Shown here piece after piece: positions 26,371 through 35,075 of a stretch of 64,000 nt of DNA. The stretch's first letter is position 1; each line of letters opens with the position of its first letter. The notes under the pieces were generated by a model that worked only from the letters and a program-made list of their open reading frames with translations, made no database searches and was not told the origin of the DNA. Location: positions 159,652 to 223,651 of the forward strand of contig NZ_JASBRI010000001.1 in assembly GCF_030149515.1 (NCBI RefSeq). Reading direction: 5' to 3'. This DNA is from Maricaulis sp. (lineage in GTDB: Bacteria > Pseudomonadota > Alphaproteobacteria > Caulobacterales > Maricaulaceae). The position numbers were made by a program, and so were the translations under genes.

Positions 26371-27356
26371 GGCGCCACCCTTTGCGTCGAGCGTACAAGC
26401 CAGAGGAAGAAGGGCGCACCGGTCAACGCGGTCAGCACGCCGAGATAGAGCGGCATTCCGGGGCCGGAGATCAGTCGCGCGAACAGGTCGGCCAAGGTGA
26501 TCAGCAAGGCACCGCCCAGCATGGACGGCACGATCAGCGCAGCGGGACGGAAGGCCACGAGCGGGCGCAGCAGGTGTGGCACGATCAGTCCGACAAAGCC
26601 GATGGCGCCGGCCACGGCGACACCGCCGCCCACGGCCAGGGCGGTGCCCGTCACCACGGTCAGTCGCAGGCGTGCCAGATCGATACCCAGGCTGCGGGCC
26701 GTGTCCTCGCCCAGGCTCAACGCATCGATGGCGCGATGCGCGGTCAGGAGGACGGTCAGACCGGTCGCGATCAGCGGGCCGGCGAACATCACCTCATTCC
26801 AGCTGGCATCGGTCAGCGAGCCCATCAGCCAGTAGGCGATTTCCGACAGGGCCCAGGGATTGGGCGCGAGATTCATCAACAGCGCTGTTGCCGCCCCCGC
26901 CATCGCATTCACCGCCACACCCGCCAGGATCAGTGTCGTTGCGGAAGCACCGCGCCCGGCGATCAGGAACAACAGGGCCACCCCGGCAGCCGCGCCGGCC
27001 ACGCCGGCCAGCGGCAGGGCCAGCGCGAACGCGGCCGAAAGGCCGAAATAGAGCGCCGAGACGGCCCCCAGCCCGGCGCTGGCGGAGACGCCGACAATGC
27101 CCGGATCGGCCAGCGGATTGCGGAAAAATCCCTGCAGCACGGCCCCGGCCCCGCCCAGTCCGGCACCCACCAGAACTCCCAGAAGCAGGCGCGGCAGGCG
27201 CAGTTCGCGCAGGATGAGCGCGTCCAGCGTTTCGCCGCCGCTCAATGCCCGGCCCAGGCTGACCGGGTTCAAACGGGCATCGCCGCAGAACAGGGCAAGC
27301 GCCGCGGCGACCAGCAGCAAGAGGGCGAGGGCCAGGATCAGTCGAAATCCGGTCAT
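26367..27356 (-). CDS. btuC: Cobalamin ABC importer, FecCD-type permease
   Basis: 329 residues with about ten hydrophobic helices. Family motifs: LRLPRLLLGVLVGAGLGGAG near the N-terminus, NPLADPGIVGVSASAG, and GFVGLIVPHLLRP, the segment that contacts the ATPase. The start at 27356 overlaps the binding-protein stop (ATGA), so four genes are translated in a coupled chain. An open frame continues far upstream but is only the shadow of btuF in another frame. Confidence 0.93.
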   Translation of the reverse strand: MTGFRLILALALLLLVAAALALFCGDARLNPVSLGRALSGGETLDALILRELRLPRLLLGVLVGAGLGGAGAVLQGFFRNPLADPGIVGVSASAGLGAVSALYFGLSAAFALALPLAGVAGAAAGVALLFLIAGRGASATTLILAGVAVNAMAGAATALLMNLAPNPWALSEIAYWLMGSLTDASWNEVMFAGPLIATGLTVLLTAHRAIDALSLGEDTARSLGIDLARLRLTVVTGTALAVGGGVAVAGAIGFVGLIVPHLLRPLVAFRPAALIVPSMLGGALLITLADLFARLISGPGMPLYLGVLTALTGAPFFLWLVRSTQRVAP

Positions 27357-28228
27357 GGCGTCCCCGCCCATGCGTCCAGCGCATCGGCGATGCGTTCGGC
27401 GGCATCGATCAGGCGCGGCCCGGCACAGGGCCAGTCGCCGGCCGGAATGTCGACCCGCGCAGCATCCTCCAGCAGATGCCGGTAGGCGGCATGATGGACG
27501 CCGTGATTGAAGGTCGATCTGAACCCGTCGGTGAAGAAGCTGGTCAACACGATATCGGTCTCGACGGTCAGAAAGGTTTCCGGATCCGAGCGGGTCCAGC
27601 CGGAGATGCCGTCCCGGGCCATGACATTGATCCCGCCGGCCGCGGCGATGGCGGCATCGATATAGGTCCCCGCTCCGGCCGAACCGCCCGAGGCGCTGAG
27701 ATAGAGTACGCGCGGGCGCATGCCGCGCCGCTCGGTACGCGCGGCGAGCGCATCCAGGCGGGCGTCGAGGTCGGCGATCGCCGCCTCCGCCCGGCCTGCT
27801 TCGCCCAGCCGGTCGCCAAGGGCCAGCAGATTGGCGCGGACGCCGTCGAAGTCGTCGCTCCAGGCAAGCTCGAACGTGTCCAGTTCCGCCCGCTCCATGA
27901 GACGGGCGGTACGACCGCCCCCGCCCGGATCGAAAACGGTGAGATCCGGCGCCAGCGTGTAAAGACGTTCGGCATCGCTCCAGGCGGCCGGCAGGTCGCG
28001 GGCCCAGTCCGGCGCGGCGGACACCGGCTGTGCGGCCTGCCAGGACAGGGCGGAGATCCGCCCCGGCCCGGCCACGGCCAGCACATAGGCGTCCGCACAC
28101 AATGCGGTCGAGGCGATTCCGCCCGCGCGCGGCACCGCCGTCACATTCGAGGCATGCACCGGACTAGCCGCCAGTAAGGCGCAGACCCAGATACAGGCCC
28201 CGGCCCGGCGTGTGATAGCCGAACACAT
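27353..28228 (-). CDS. btuF: Cobalamin-binding periplasmic protein
   Basis: 291 residues. Signal peptide CIWVCALLAASPVHASNV, then a two-lobe binding fold with RAGGIASTALCADAYVLAVA and GGINVMARDGISGW, resembling BtuF/FhuD-type proteins; family assignment is less certain than the operon role. ATG at 28228 gives an intact signal peptide and makes btuF overlap the last 65 bases of btuB in another frame, an unusually long overlap; a later start would lose the signal peptide. Confidence 0.83.
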   Translation of the reverse strand: MCSAITRRAGACIWVCALLAASPVHASNVTAVPRAGGIASTALCADAYVLAVAGPGRISALSWQAAQPVSAAPDWARDLPAAWSDAERLYTLAPDLTVFDPGGGGRTARLMERAELDTFELAWSDDFDGVRANLLALGDRLGEAGRAEAAIADLDARLDALAARTERRGMRPRVLYLSASGGSAGAGTYIDAAIAAAGGINVMARDGISGWTRSDPETFLTVETDIVLTSFFTDGFRSTFNHGVHHAAYRHLLEDAARVDIPAGDWPCAGPRLIDAAERIADALDAWAGTP

Positions 28229-30059
28229 CCTGATACTCCTCATCGAGCAGGTTCTCGCCCCGGACATAGACTTGCACATTCTCCGCGGCGTCCCAGCGCA
28301 CCTGTCCGCCGACCAGCGTATACGCATCCAGCGTCACCGTCCGGAACGTGCCGAAATCGGTGTCGGTCTGCTCGCCGGTATGATCGATCGACAGGGCGCC
28401 GGACCACGGTGTGTCCGCGGGATTCCAGTCGATCGTCAGGGATGCCAGGAATTCCGGGCGCCGGATTTCCGCGACACCGTTTTCCTCGCTGTCCAGCGCC
28501 GTCAGCGAGCCGAAGGCCGACAGGCTGCCGGAGATATCCCAGCTGCCCGAGACCTCAAGGCCGGAGCGTTCCGATTGCGTCGACGCATTGCGCGCCGTCG
28601 AGGGGAAGACCGAGAAGTCGGTGAAGATCTCGTCCTCGAGCTCGGACCGGAAATAGACAACCGACAAGAACGCATCGCCGCCGAATACGCTCTGATCCCA
28701 GCCAACCTCCCAGCCGCGCGAACGTTCCGGATCGAGGTTCGGATTGCCGGCAAAAAAATCGGGGAAGAAGCCGAACAGCTCGTAGATGCCCGGATTTTTC
28801 ACGCCTTCGCCGAAGGAGGCGCGAACCCGTCCACCGACGCCGTCGAACCGCCAGCCCGCGCCGGCGCGCCAGGTCGTCGAATCCTCGAACCGGTCATGGC
28901 GGTCCAGGCGCGCCGAGAGCGAAATATCCAGCGAACCGCGATCCAGTCCGTAATCGAATGCCATGGCATCGGTCTCGATGACGCGCGTCTGGTTCGAGCC
29001 TGCCGCCGGACCGGAAAAGGACTTCAGACGGTCGCGATCGTGCTCCAGAAGACCGGTCAGGCGATGACCGGTCTCACCGGTTTCCCAGCGCGCGGTAACT
29101 TCGTAATGGCCTTGCAGGCGCTGGCCCAGCGAACGGCCGGAACGCGTTCCCGCCGCAAAATTCTCGACCTCGTCATCGGTGATCTGGATGGCCGCTTCAT
29201 GGCGCAGCTCGATCCCGCCAGGCGCATGCTCGGCGACCGCCGCGATACGGCCATAGACCGTGTCGCCGCGGGAATTGCGGTCGACATCGTTCAGGCGCCC
29301 GTCAAAATCCGTGTCGCTGTCGAACTGGCTGTCATAGCCGACCCAGCGGGCGGAGCCTTCGAAACGGACCGTTTCGTTCAGCGACATGGCGCCGGACACT
29401 GCCAGCGTGTCGTTCTCATAGCCGTCGTCCTCGCCGCCGGTGCCCGACACATCGATGCCGTCGGACCGGTAGGCGCTGCCCGACAGCGATACCCAGCCAT
29501 CCTCAAAGCTCGCGGCAAGCCGGCCGGTGCCCCGGAACGTCCCGAAATCGCCGCCTTCCAGGCGCAGTTCCGTCTCCGTGTCTGCATGCGGGCGCGCCGT
29601 GGTCAGGCGGATCACGCCGCCCACCGCATCGGCGCCCCACAAGGCCGATTGTTCACCGCGGGCGACTTCGATCGACCCGATATCGTCGAAGGCGTAATGC
29701 GCGAAATCCGCTTCGCCGGTGAACGGGTTGTTCGCCTCCACACCGTCGATGAGGACCAGGACATGGTTGGCCTCGGCACCGCGGGCGCGGATCTGGGTCA
29801 GCGAGCCCGGTGCGCCCGAGCGCGAGACGGCCAGACCGGGAACCGCGCGCAGGATATCCGCGGCGAAGGCGGCCCCGCGCGCCTCGATGGCGCCGGCGTC
29901 GAGCCGGGTGATGCTGGCCGTTGCGTCTTCGGGGTCGATGGCCACACGGGCTGCCGTGACATAGACGACCTCGTCGGTCTCGTCCTGGGCCAGGGCGGCG
30001 GAGGGAAGAAGCAGAAAGGCGGCGGCAAGGGCTGCGGGCCGCCGTTGGGATTTGTACAT
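28164..30059 (-). CDS. btuB: BtuB-like TonB-dependent cobalamin receptor
   Basis: 631 residues, the usual BtuB size. Signal peptide ending SAALAQ, TonB box EVVYVTAARVAIDPE, plug with VLVLIDGVEANNPFTGEADF and SIEVARGEQSALWGADAVGG, and a barrel with repeated acidic segments such as DTDFDGRLNDVDRNSRGD that may bind calcium as in BtuB. ATG at 30059 has GGAG nine bases upstream. Cobalamin is supported by the riboswitch directly upstream. Stop lies in CTAG, inside the btuF signal-peptide region. Confidence 0.93.
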   Translation of the reverse strand: MYKSQRRPAALAAAFLLLPSAALAQDETDEVVYVTAARVAIDPEDATASITRLDAGAIEARGAAFAADILRAVPGLAVSRSGAPGSLTQIRARGAEANHVLVLIDGVEANNPFTGEADFAHYAFDDIGSIEVARGEQSALWGADAVGGVIRLTTARPHADTETELRLEGGDFGTFRGTGRLAASFEDGWVSLSGSAYRSDGIDVSGTGGEDDGYENDTLAVSGAMSLNETVRFEGSARWVGYDSQFDSDTDFDGRLNDVDRNSRGDTVYGRIAAVAEHAPGGIELRHEAAIQITDDEVENFAAGTRSGRSLGQRLQGHYEVTARWETGETGHRLTGLLEHDRDRLKSFSGPAAGSNQTRVIETDAMAFDYGLDRGSLDISLSARLDRHDRFEDSTTWRAGAGWRFDGVGGRVRASFGEGVKNPGIYELFGFFPDFFAGNPNLDPERSRGWEVGWDQSVFGGDAFLSVVYFRSELEDEIFTDFSVFPSTARNASTQSERSGLEVSGSWDISGSLSAFGSLTALDSEENGVAEIRRPEFLASLTIDWNPADTPWSGALSIDHTGEQTDTDFGTFRTVTLDAYTLVGGQVRWDAAENVQVYVRGENLLDEEYQDVFGYHTPGRGLYLGLRLTGG

Positions 30060-30187
30060 GTGCCACGTCTCCATAGCAGTCAAATGCCGGACGCGTTGCG
30101 CACCCGGGCCGGTTGCAAGGAGTCGTCGAAAACGGAAATTCCGCGCCGGCCTCGTGTGCTCCCGCACGAGCGGACAGACGACCGCGA

Positions 30188-30356
30188 TGGCAGGTCTTCC
30201 GGCTTGCGGGTCATTGCAGACGATGCCCCTTCCCGGAACACTTTCGTTCCAGTGGGATTGTCGCATCGCCGCTCGCCGCTTACGGCTGCGGGCACAGCGC
30301 CGGACTGGGTGAGATCACCGCACCGGCTTCCCGATTAATCCCGTGAGGGAACCATC
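30188..30356 (-). promoter_or_regulatory. Cobalamin riboswitch
   Basis: On the minus strand the conserved blocks occur in order: ATGGTTCCC at the 5' end, GATTAATCGGGAA, GGTG followed by the B12 box region, GCTGTGCCCGCAGCCGTAAGCGG (written here in parts: GCTGTGCCCGC, AGCCGTAAGCGG), a variable arm with CACTGG, and the 3' closing block AAGCCGGAAGACCTGCC. This is the AdoCbl riboswitch consensus. Downstream, about 130 bases to btuB hold a CTCGTG/CACGAG hairpin that may be the expression platform. It would shut off btuBFCD when B12 is plentiful. Confidence 0.94.
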
Positions 30357-30365
30357 GCGGCGCGG

Positions 30366-30394
30366 ACGCTAGGGCGCGCGCGCGAAAAAGGCAA
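30366..30394 (-). promoter_or_regulatory. Putative promoter of the btu operon
   Basis: Minus strand TTGCCT (30389-30394), 17 bases, TAGCGT (30366-30371), about 10 bases before the riboswitch. Confidence 0.5.
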
Positions 30395-30413
30395 TGCCGG
30401 TGTGGACCGCGTG

Positions 30414-31298
30414 TCAGTCGCGCACGGCGAGCTGGGCCTCGAGCCTGCGGATGCGCTGGTGCAGCGCGCGTTCCTTGATCTTTTCCGGCCGCGACAGGCT
30501 GCGCTCGAGCGCCCGCAATTGCCGCCGCGCCTTGCGCCAGCGCCGCCACAGGAAGACCACTTTGGGCCCGTCGACCAGATAGCGCCGCCACATCCGCCGC
30601 GGCTCCTGCAACAGGCGGTGCAGCCATTCCAGCCGCGCCTTCTGCATCCATTCCGGGGCCCGGCGGGCCTTGCCGCCCAGGAAATCCAGCGAGGCGCCCA
30701 CACACAGGCCCACGCCGGTGCAATCGCCCCGGTCGAGACAGGCTTCGGCGACCAGTTCCTGCTGCGGAGAGCCGACACAGATCAGCACAAAACGCGCCGG
30801 GTTCTCGGCGACGAAACGGGCACAGTCCGCGATCGCTTCGGGATTGTCGCGCAAACCCATCGGCGGTTCGTGCCAGCGCACATCCGCCAGGCCGTAGCGC
30901 GCGGTCACCGCATCGATCACCTCCTTCGAACCACCGACGATGGTCAGCGGCTCGGCGGGATCGATGACCGTCTCGAACAGGCGTTCGGTCAGGTCCGAGC
31001 CCGGCGCCACATCGATGCTCTCGCCGGAAATGCGGCCGACGATCTCCAGCACCCGGCTGTCGCAGACCGTCAGCCAGGCCTGGGCATAGAGCGTGGCCAG
31101 CACGGTGTCGGTCTCCAGGCGGACAAGGTGATCCACATTGGGCGTTACCACGAAGGCGAAGGGCCGGCCCGCATCGCGTTCGCGAATCCGGCGCAGGGCC
31201 ACGTCCAGGCCGATCTTGTCGAAGGCCGAGTTCAGGAACCAGACATGCCGCGACCCGGAACGCCGGTCGACGAAGGTCTCGCTGGCTGCAACTTGCAT
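30414..31298 (-). CDS. WecG/TagA/CpsF family glycosyltransferase
   Basis: 294 residues. Family motifs: FVVTPNVDHLVRLETD, CDSRVLEIVGR (aspartate of the active site), LTIVGGSKEVIDAV, FVLICVGSPQQELV and VGLCVGASLDFLGGKARRAPEWM, as in TagA/WecG transferases that add N-acetylmannosamine(-uronate) to a lipid carrier. The last 55 residues are basic amphipathic helices (WRRWRKARRQLRALERSL), a membrane-surface anchor in TagA-like enzymes. ATG at 31298 chosen. Isolated from other polysaccharide genes here apart from rmlD at the left end. Confidence 0.9.
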   Translation of the reverse strand: MQVAASETFVDRRSGSRHVWFLNSAFDKIGLDVALRRIRERDAGRPFAFVVTPNVDHLVRLETDTVLATLYAQAWLTVCDSRVLEIVGRISGESIDVAPGSDLTERLFETVIDPAEPLTIVGGSKEVIDAVTARYGLADVRWHEPPMGLRDNPEAIADCARFVAENPARFVLICVGSPQQELVAEACLDRGDCTGVGLCVGASLDFLGGKARRAPEWMQKARLEWLHRLLQEPRRMWRRYLVDGPKVVFLWRRWRKARRQLRALERSLSRPEKIKERALHQRIRRLEAQLAVRD

Positions 31299-31444
31299 AT
31301 TCGCACTCTTGTCCCGTAACGCACCAGTCCGGTGCCCTTGACCCGTGACGTTGCAAATCGTGCGCCGGATTCCCCTCGCGGGGTGCATCCAAACCGGGGC
31401 CCGGCTGCATCTTCGGGATATCGCCGCCATGAAGGGGTATCGGG

Positions 31445-31684
31445 ATGATGGCCAAATCCTTTTTCATTGCCGGGCTTGCCAGCATACTGGCCAGCCTGCC
31501 GGTAACCGTGCCGGTGATATCGGGCACGCCGGTGACCGTGACCGTCGGCGGAATCGCGTTGGAGATCGACCGGAGAAACGGGGTGGATATCGATCTGGAC
31601 CCGGTCTGCTTTGTGCAGACATGCCCGCTGGCCCAATTGCGCATCGGCGCAGATGACGCGCCGGTCTATCTGACCGGCGTCTGA
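31445..31684 (+). CDS. Small exported hypothetical protein
   Basis: 79 residues, not recognised. MMAKSFFIAGLASILASLP is a signal-peptide-like start; the rest is a beta-rich acidic segment with two cysteines (DPVCFVQTCPLAQLRIG) that could form a disulfide. GAAGGGGT lies 7 bases before the ATG, a strong ribosome site, which is the main support for a real gene. The 3' end overlaps the convergent mnmC by 19 bases. Confidence 0.6.
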   Translation: MMAKSFFIAGLASILASLPVTVPVISGTPVTVTVGGIALEIDRRNGVDIDLDPVCFVQTCPLAQLRIGADDAPVYLTGV

Positions 31685-33417
31685 ACACCGCGGCGGCGCC
31701 GGCGTTCCGCAAACCGGCCGGGCGCCAGGGCGTCTGCGCCCGCACACTCCAGCGCCGGAGCGTGGCCGCAGATCTTGGCGGCGATCTGCTCGGCCAGAAG
31801 GGGCGCATGGGCAAAACCGCGCGAGCCGAGGCCGGAGAGAATGAACTGCCGGCCGCTCAGCGCGCCGCACACGGGCAGGCGGTCCGGCGTCGAGGCACGT
31901 ACGCCCGACCAGGTCGCCACGGCCTCGCCCAGTTCAATATCGGGACACTGACCGGCCATGGCCTGGCGGAAACCGGCGATAGCTGTTTCGGCGGGCCCGG
32001 CCGTATCGCCCTTCACATGCGTGGCGCCCACCAGAACCCCGCCCCGCGCGGCACAGGCATAGCCGCCCCAGGTCACGGGCCGTACCGGCGGATCGCCGGC
32101 AAACACGGCCACCTGTCCGGCGCTGGGCGAAATGTCCGGCAATGCCATCGCCGCGCCCGCACCCGAGGCGTGGACGATCCAGTCGGCGCTCAGCACGATG
32201 CTCCCGCCGTAGTCGAGCAGGACACAGCCCGCCTCCGTCTCCTCGACCCGCTCGATCCCGGCTTCAACGACCGGCAGATTGCCGATCAGCTGTTGTACCA
32301 GGCGGGCGGGTTCGAACCGGCCCGCCCGGGTCAGCTGCAGAACCTGGCCGTCCCAGACCACACTGTCGTCCATCATGGCGGCAATGGCAGCGAACCGTCC
32401 TGCCTCGGCTGCATCCTTCGGCCGGCGGATCACGCCTTCGGGCCGGTAGCCGCCGAGCGTTTCGTAGAGCGTGCGCGCGAAGTCGAATGCGGCCAGCGTG
32501 GCACGCACATGCGGCCTGTCGGCGCGTTCCAGGCGCGGGGTCAGGAGACCGGCGGGCGCGCCGGACGCCCCGCCCGCCGGGCCGGCCTTGTCGACCAGTA
32601 CAACATCGCATCCGCGCGCATCGAGCGACCGGGCCAGTGAGGCCCCGGCAATCCCGGCGCCCACGATGGCAATCCGGCCGACCGGGGTTCGGCCGGCATT
32701 AGGCATTCCGGGAAATATCGCCTCGAGCCGTTCGCGCTTGCGCCCGAAACCGGGGCGTTTGGCCACCTGGAAGCCGGCGGCCTCAAGTCCTCGCCGCACG
32801 GCCCCCGCAACGGTGAAAGTGCCCACGCGGGCGCCTGGAGCCGACAGCGATCCGACCCTGTCCAGCACCGTCTGGGACCACATCGCCTCATTCCTTGCCG
32901 GCGCAAATCCGTCGAGAAACCAGGCGTCGGCACAGATTTCCATCTGCCCCAGCGCGGCGTCCGCATCGTCGTGGAAGACAGTGATGGCGAACCCGTCTTC
33001 GGGAAACACCATGCGGTGGCTCCCCTTGAACCGGGGCGGCCATTGCGCCAGGAGCCTGCCGGCCAGTTCCGACAGGGCCGGCCAGGCCGCGAAGGCCCGG
33101 CGGGCCTCCTCGCGCGAGAGCGGGTGTTTCTCCACCGTCACGAAGTCGAGCCAGGCGCCTCCGGCACGGGTTTCGCGCCAGAGCTGCCACAGCGCCAGGG
33201 CGTTCAGCCCCGTACCGAAGCCCAGCTCACCAACGGTGAAATGACGGCGCCCCTGCCAGGCCCCGGGCAGGCCGCACCCGGCCAGAAAGACGGACCGGGT
33301 CTCCTCCAGCCCGTCTTCCATGGAAAAATACACATCGCCATAATCTGCAGCCCGCGGCCCCGAAGGCTCGCTCCAGTCGAGCCGGGCCGGATCGCAGACC
33401 AGGCTGACCGCGTCCAT
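31666..33417 (-). CDS. mnmC: Bifunctional tRNA 5-methylaminomethyl-2-thiouridine synthase MnmC
   Basis: Finishes mnm5s2U34 in tRNA: an FAD oxidase removes the carboxymethyl group and a SAM methyltransferase adds the methyl. 583 residues. N-terminal methyltransferase (~1-245) with GELGFGTGLNALALWQ and WFLDGFAPARNEAMW; C-terminal oxidase (~248-583) with the dinucleotide motif IAIVGAGIAGASLARSL and a late GLGSRGFAHAPLLAE. Both halves look intact. Start at 33417 overlaps the upstream hydrolase stop by one base (TGATG). Confidence 0.95.
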   Translation of the reverse strand: MDAVSLVCDPARLDWSEPSGPRAADYGDVYFSMEDGLEETRSVFLAGCGLPGAWQGRRHFTVGELGFGTGLNALALWQLWRETRAGGAWLDFVTVEKHPLSREEARRAFAAWPALSELAGRLLAQWPPRFKGSHRMVFPEDGFAITVFHDDADAALGQMEICADAWFLDGFAPARNEAMWSQTVLDRVGSLSAPGARVGTFTVAGAVRRGLEAAGFQVAKRPGFGRKRERLEAIFPGMPNAGRTPVGRIAIVGAGIAGASLARSLDARGCDVVLVDKAGPAGGASGAPAGLLTPRLERADRPHVRATLAAFDFARTLYETLGGYRPEGVIRRPKDAAEAGRFAAIAAMMDDSVVWDGQVLQLTRAGRFEPARLVQQLIGNLPVVEAGIERVEETEAGCVLLDYGGSIVLSADWIVHASGAGAAMALPDISPSAGQVAVFAGDPPVRPVTWGGYACAARGGVLVGATHVKGDTAGPAETAIAGFRQAMAGQCPDIELGEAVATWSGVRASTPDRLPVCGALSGRQFILSGLGSRGFAHAPLLAEQIAAKICGHAPALECAGADALAPGRFAERRRRRGVQTPVR

Positions 33418-33968
33418 CAGAGGCTTTGCGTGAACTTGGCGAAGGCCATCAGGCCTTCGGGCCAGGGCCCGTGCCCGCTTTCGGGCTCGAAATGCCCGGC
33501 TTCGCCGGCATCGCCGAATCGAATGTCCCAGTCCCGCGCCCAGGCCTCGGCCTTGGTGATGTTGCAGGTCGGGTCGTTGGAACTGGCCAGCAGCAGTCCT
33601 GCAAAGCCCAGGGGTTTGCGCGGCACCGGATCGAAGCCGTGCTCGCCGTACTTTTCCTTGAGTTCAGGCCGTTCCCAATCCGAGGGCCCGACCAGAAAAG
33701 CGCCGGCGATCTTGCCCGCAAGGCGGGGTGCCGCATGGGCCACGGTCAGTACACCGACCGAATGGGCAACGAGAATGACCGGCTTTTCGGCCCGCGCGAC
33801 TTCCTCGTCCAGCCGGGCGACCCAGGCATCCCGGCGCGGCCGGTTCCAGTCGTCCTGTTCGACGCGGCGGGCTGTCGACATGTTGTCCTGCCAGCGTGTC
33901 TGCCAGTGAAAGGGAGACGAATTGCCCAGGCCGGGCACGATGAGGATTTCGCTGTCCTTGATTTTCAT
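33417..33968 (-). CDS. RBBP9/YdeN-family alpha/beta hydrolase
   Basis: 183 residues. LIVPGLGNSSPFHWQTRW at the N-terminus, W-rich EQDDWNRPRRDAWV, nucleophile elbow VAHSVGVL, and a C-terminal GHFEPESGHGPWPEG holding the His: the pattern of RBBP9-like serine hydrolases. Substrate unknown. Directly coupled to mnmC. Confidence 0.9.
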   Translation of the reverse strand: MKIKDSEILIVPGLGNSSPFHWQTRWQDNMSTARRVEQDDWNRPRRDAWVARLDEEVARAEKPVILVAHSVGVLTVAHAAPRLAGKIAGAFLVGPSDWERPELKEKYGEHGFDPVPRKPLGFAGLLLASSNDPTCNITKAEAWARDWDIRFGDAGEAGHFEPESGHGPWPEGLMAFAKFTQSL

Positions 33969-34015
33969 ACCGCCGTTCTAACGCCGATTCCGGCGCACGC
34001 CATCCCCCAAATGAA

Positions 34016-34045
34016 GAGGCGCGAAACCGCCCGGTTCCGCGCCTC
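34016..34045 (-). terminator. Terminator downstream of motA
   Basis: GAGGCGCG (34016-34023) pairs with CGCGCCTC (34038-34045), extended inside by AACC/GGTT after one mismatch; on the minus strand TTCATTT follows. T tract weak but the position, 24 bases after motA, fits. Confidence 0.65.
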
Positions 34046-34068
34046 CATTCCGTGCCGGACTTTGTCGG

Positions 34069-34941
34069 TCAGCCGACTTCGGAGGGAATCTGGTCCAGGG
34101 CGGTTTCCAGCTCGGCGAAGCTGGGTTGCATCTTGGAGGGTACGCCGCCGCGGCCGATCTCGACGGAAATCTGGGCGGCATTGCCGTGCAGATGGGCCAC
34201 CAGCACATCCTGGATGATCTTGTAGAACTGGTGTTCCTCGTCGTAGATCGCCTGCAGATAGGCCGCGAACGGGCCCACGAAACCATAGGCCAGGAACACG
34301 CCGAGGAAGGTGCCGACAAGAGCCGAACCGATATAACCGCCCAGAATGGCCGGCGGGCTTTCGATAGCGCCCATCGTCTTGATCACACCCAGCACCGCGG
34401 CGACGATGCCCAGGGCGGGCAGGCCGTCGGCCATCGTCTGCATGGCGTGTGCGGGATCGGCGGTCTCATGATGGTGCTTTTCCAGCTGTTTTTCCATCGC
34501 GTCCTCGACCTGGTGGGGATCCTCCAGGTTCATCGTCATCATGCGCAACGTGTCGCAGATGAAGTCGACCGCGAAATGGTCCTTCATGATCTTGGGATAG
34601 CGCGTGAAGATGGCACTGTCCTTGGGGTTTTCGATATGCGTCTCCAGCGCAATCACCCCTTTTGTCTTCATGGTCTTTGTTAGCAGGAAGAGCAATGACA
34701 ACAGGTCTGAATAGTCCTGCGCCTTCCACTTCGGACCGGAGAAGATCTTGGCCAGGTCGCCCAGCGTCTTCATGATCGTCTTCGGTTTGTTGCCGATCAG
34801 GAACGCACCCGTCGCCGCTCCGCCGATCATCATCATCTCGAAGGGCAGGGCCTTGAAAATAACGTCGAAATGGCCGCCGGCGAGGGAGAATCCGCCAAAC
34901 ACCATCGCAAACACGACCACAATGCCAATGATCTGAAACAT
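34069..34941 (-). CDS. motA: Flagellar motor stator protein MotA
   Basis: Proton channel subunit of the flagellar stator. 290 residues, four hydrophobic segments: ~4-24, ~30-48, ~165-190 (GLPALGIVAAVLGVIKTMG) and ~200-225 (LVGTFLGVFLAYGFVGPFAAY); the large cytoplasmic loop between holds the charged residues that contact FliG (e.g. RYPKIMKDHF). Complete. motB is not adjacent, as in Caulobacter. Possible CtrA-type box upstream. Confidence 0.96.
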   Translation of the reverse strand: MFQIIGIVVVFAMVFGGFSLAGGHFDVIFKALPFEMMMIGGAATGAFLIGNKPKTIMKTLGDLAKIFSGPKWKAQDYSDLLSLLFLLTKTMKTKGVIALETHIENPKDSAIFTRYPKIMKDHFAVDFICDTLRMMTMNLEDPHQVEDAMEKQLEKHHHETADPAHAMQTMADGLPALGIVAAVLGVIKTMGAIESPPAILGGYIGSALVGTFLGVFLAYGFVGPFAAYLQAIYDEEHQFYKIIQDVLVAHLHGNAAQISVEIGRGGVPSKMQPSFAELETALDQIPSEVG

Positions 34942-35002
34942 ATGTCCCGTCCACCACGCTGCCGGGCGGTTTTTCCACCCGTTTGACCGGCACTATGACG
35001 GC

Positions 35003-35023
35003 TTAAGCTTAATGTCCGGTTGA
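35003..35023. promoter_or_regulatory. Candidate CtrA-type box between motA and the MFS gene
   Basis: TTAA (35009-35012), seven bases, TTGA (35020-35023), one base off the TTAA-N7-TTAA pattern, with another TTAA at 35003. It lies 68-82 bases upstream of motA, a flagellar gene class that CtrA controls in Caulobacter. Confidence 0.35.
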
Positions 35024-35075
35024 ACGGGGGTTAGCGGGCGGTTTACCGCTTGGCGCCGGACACGCATCGGTCTAG

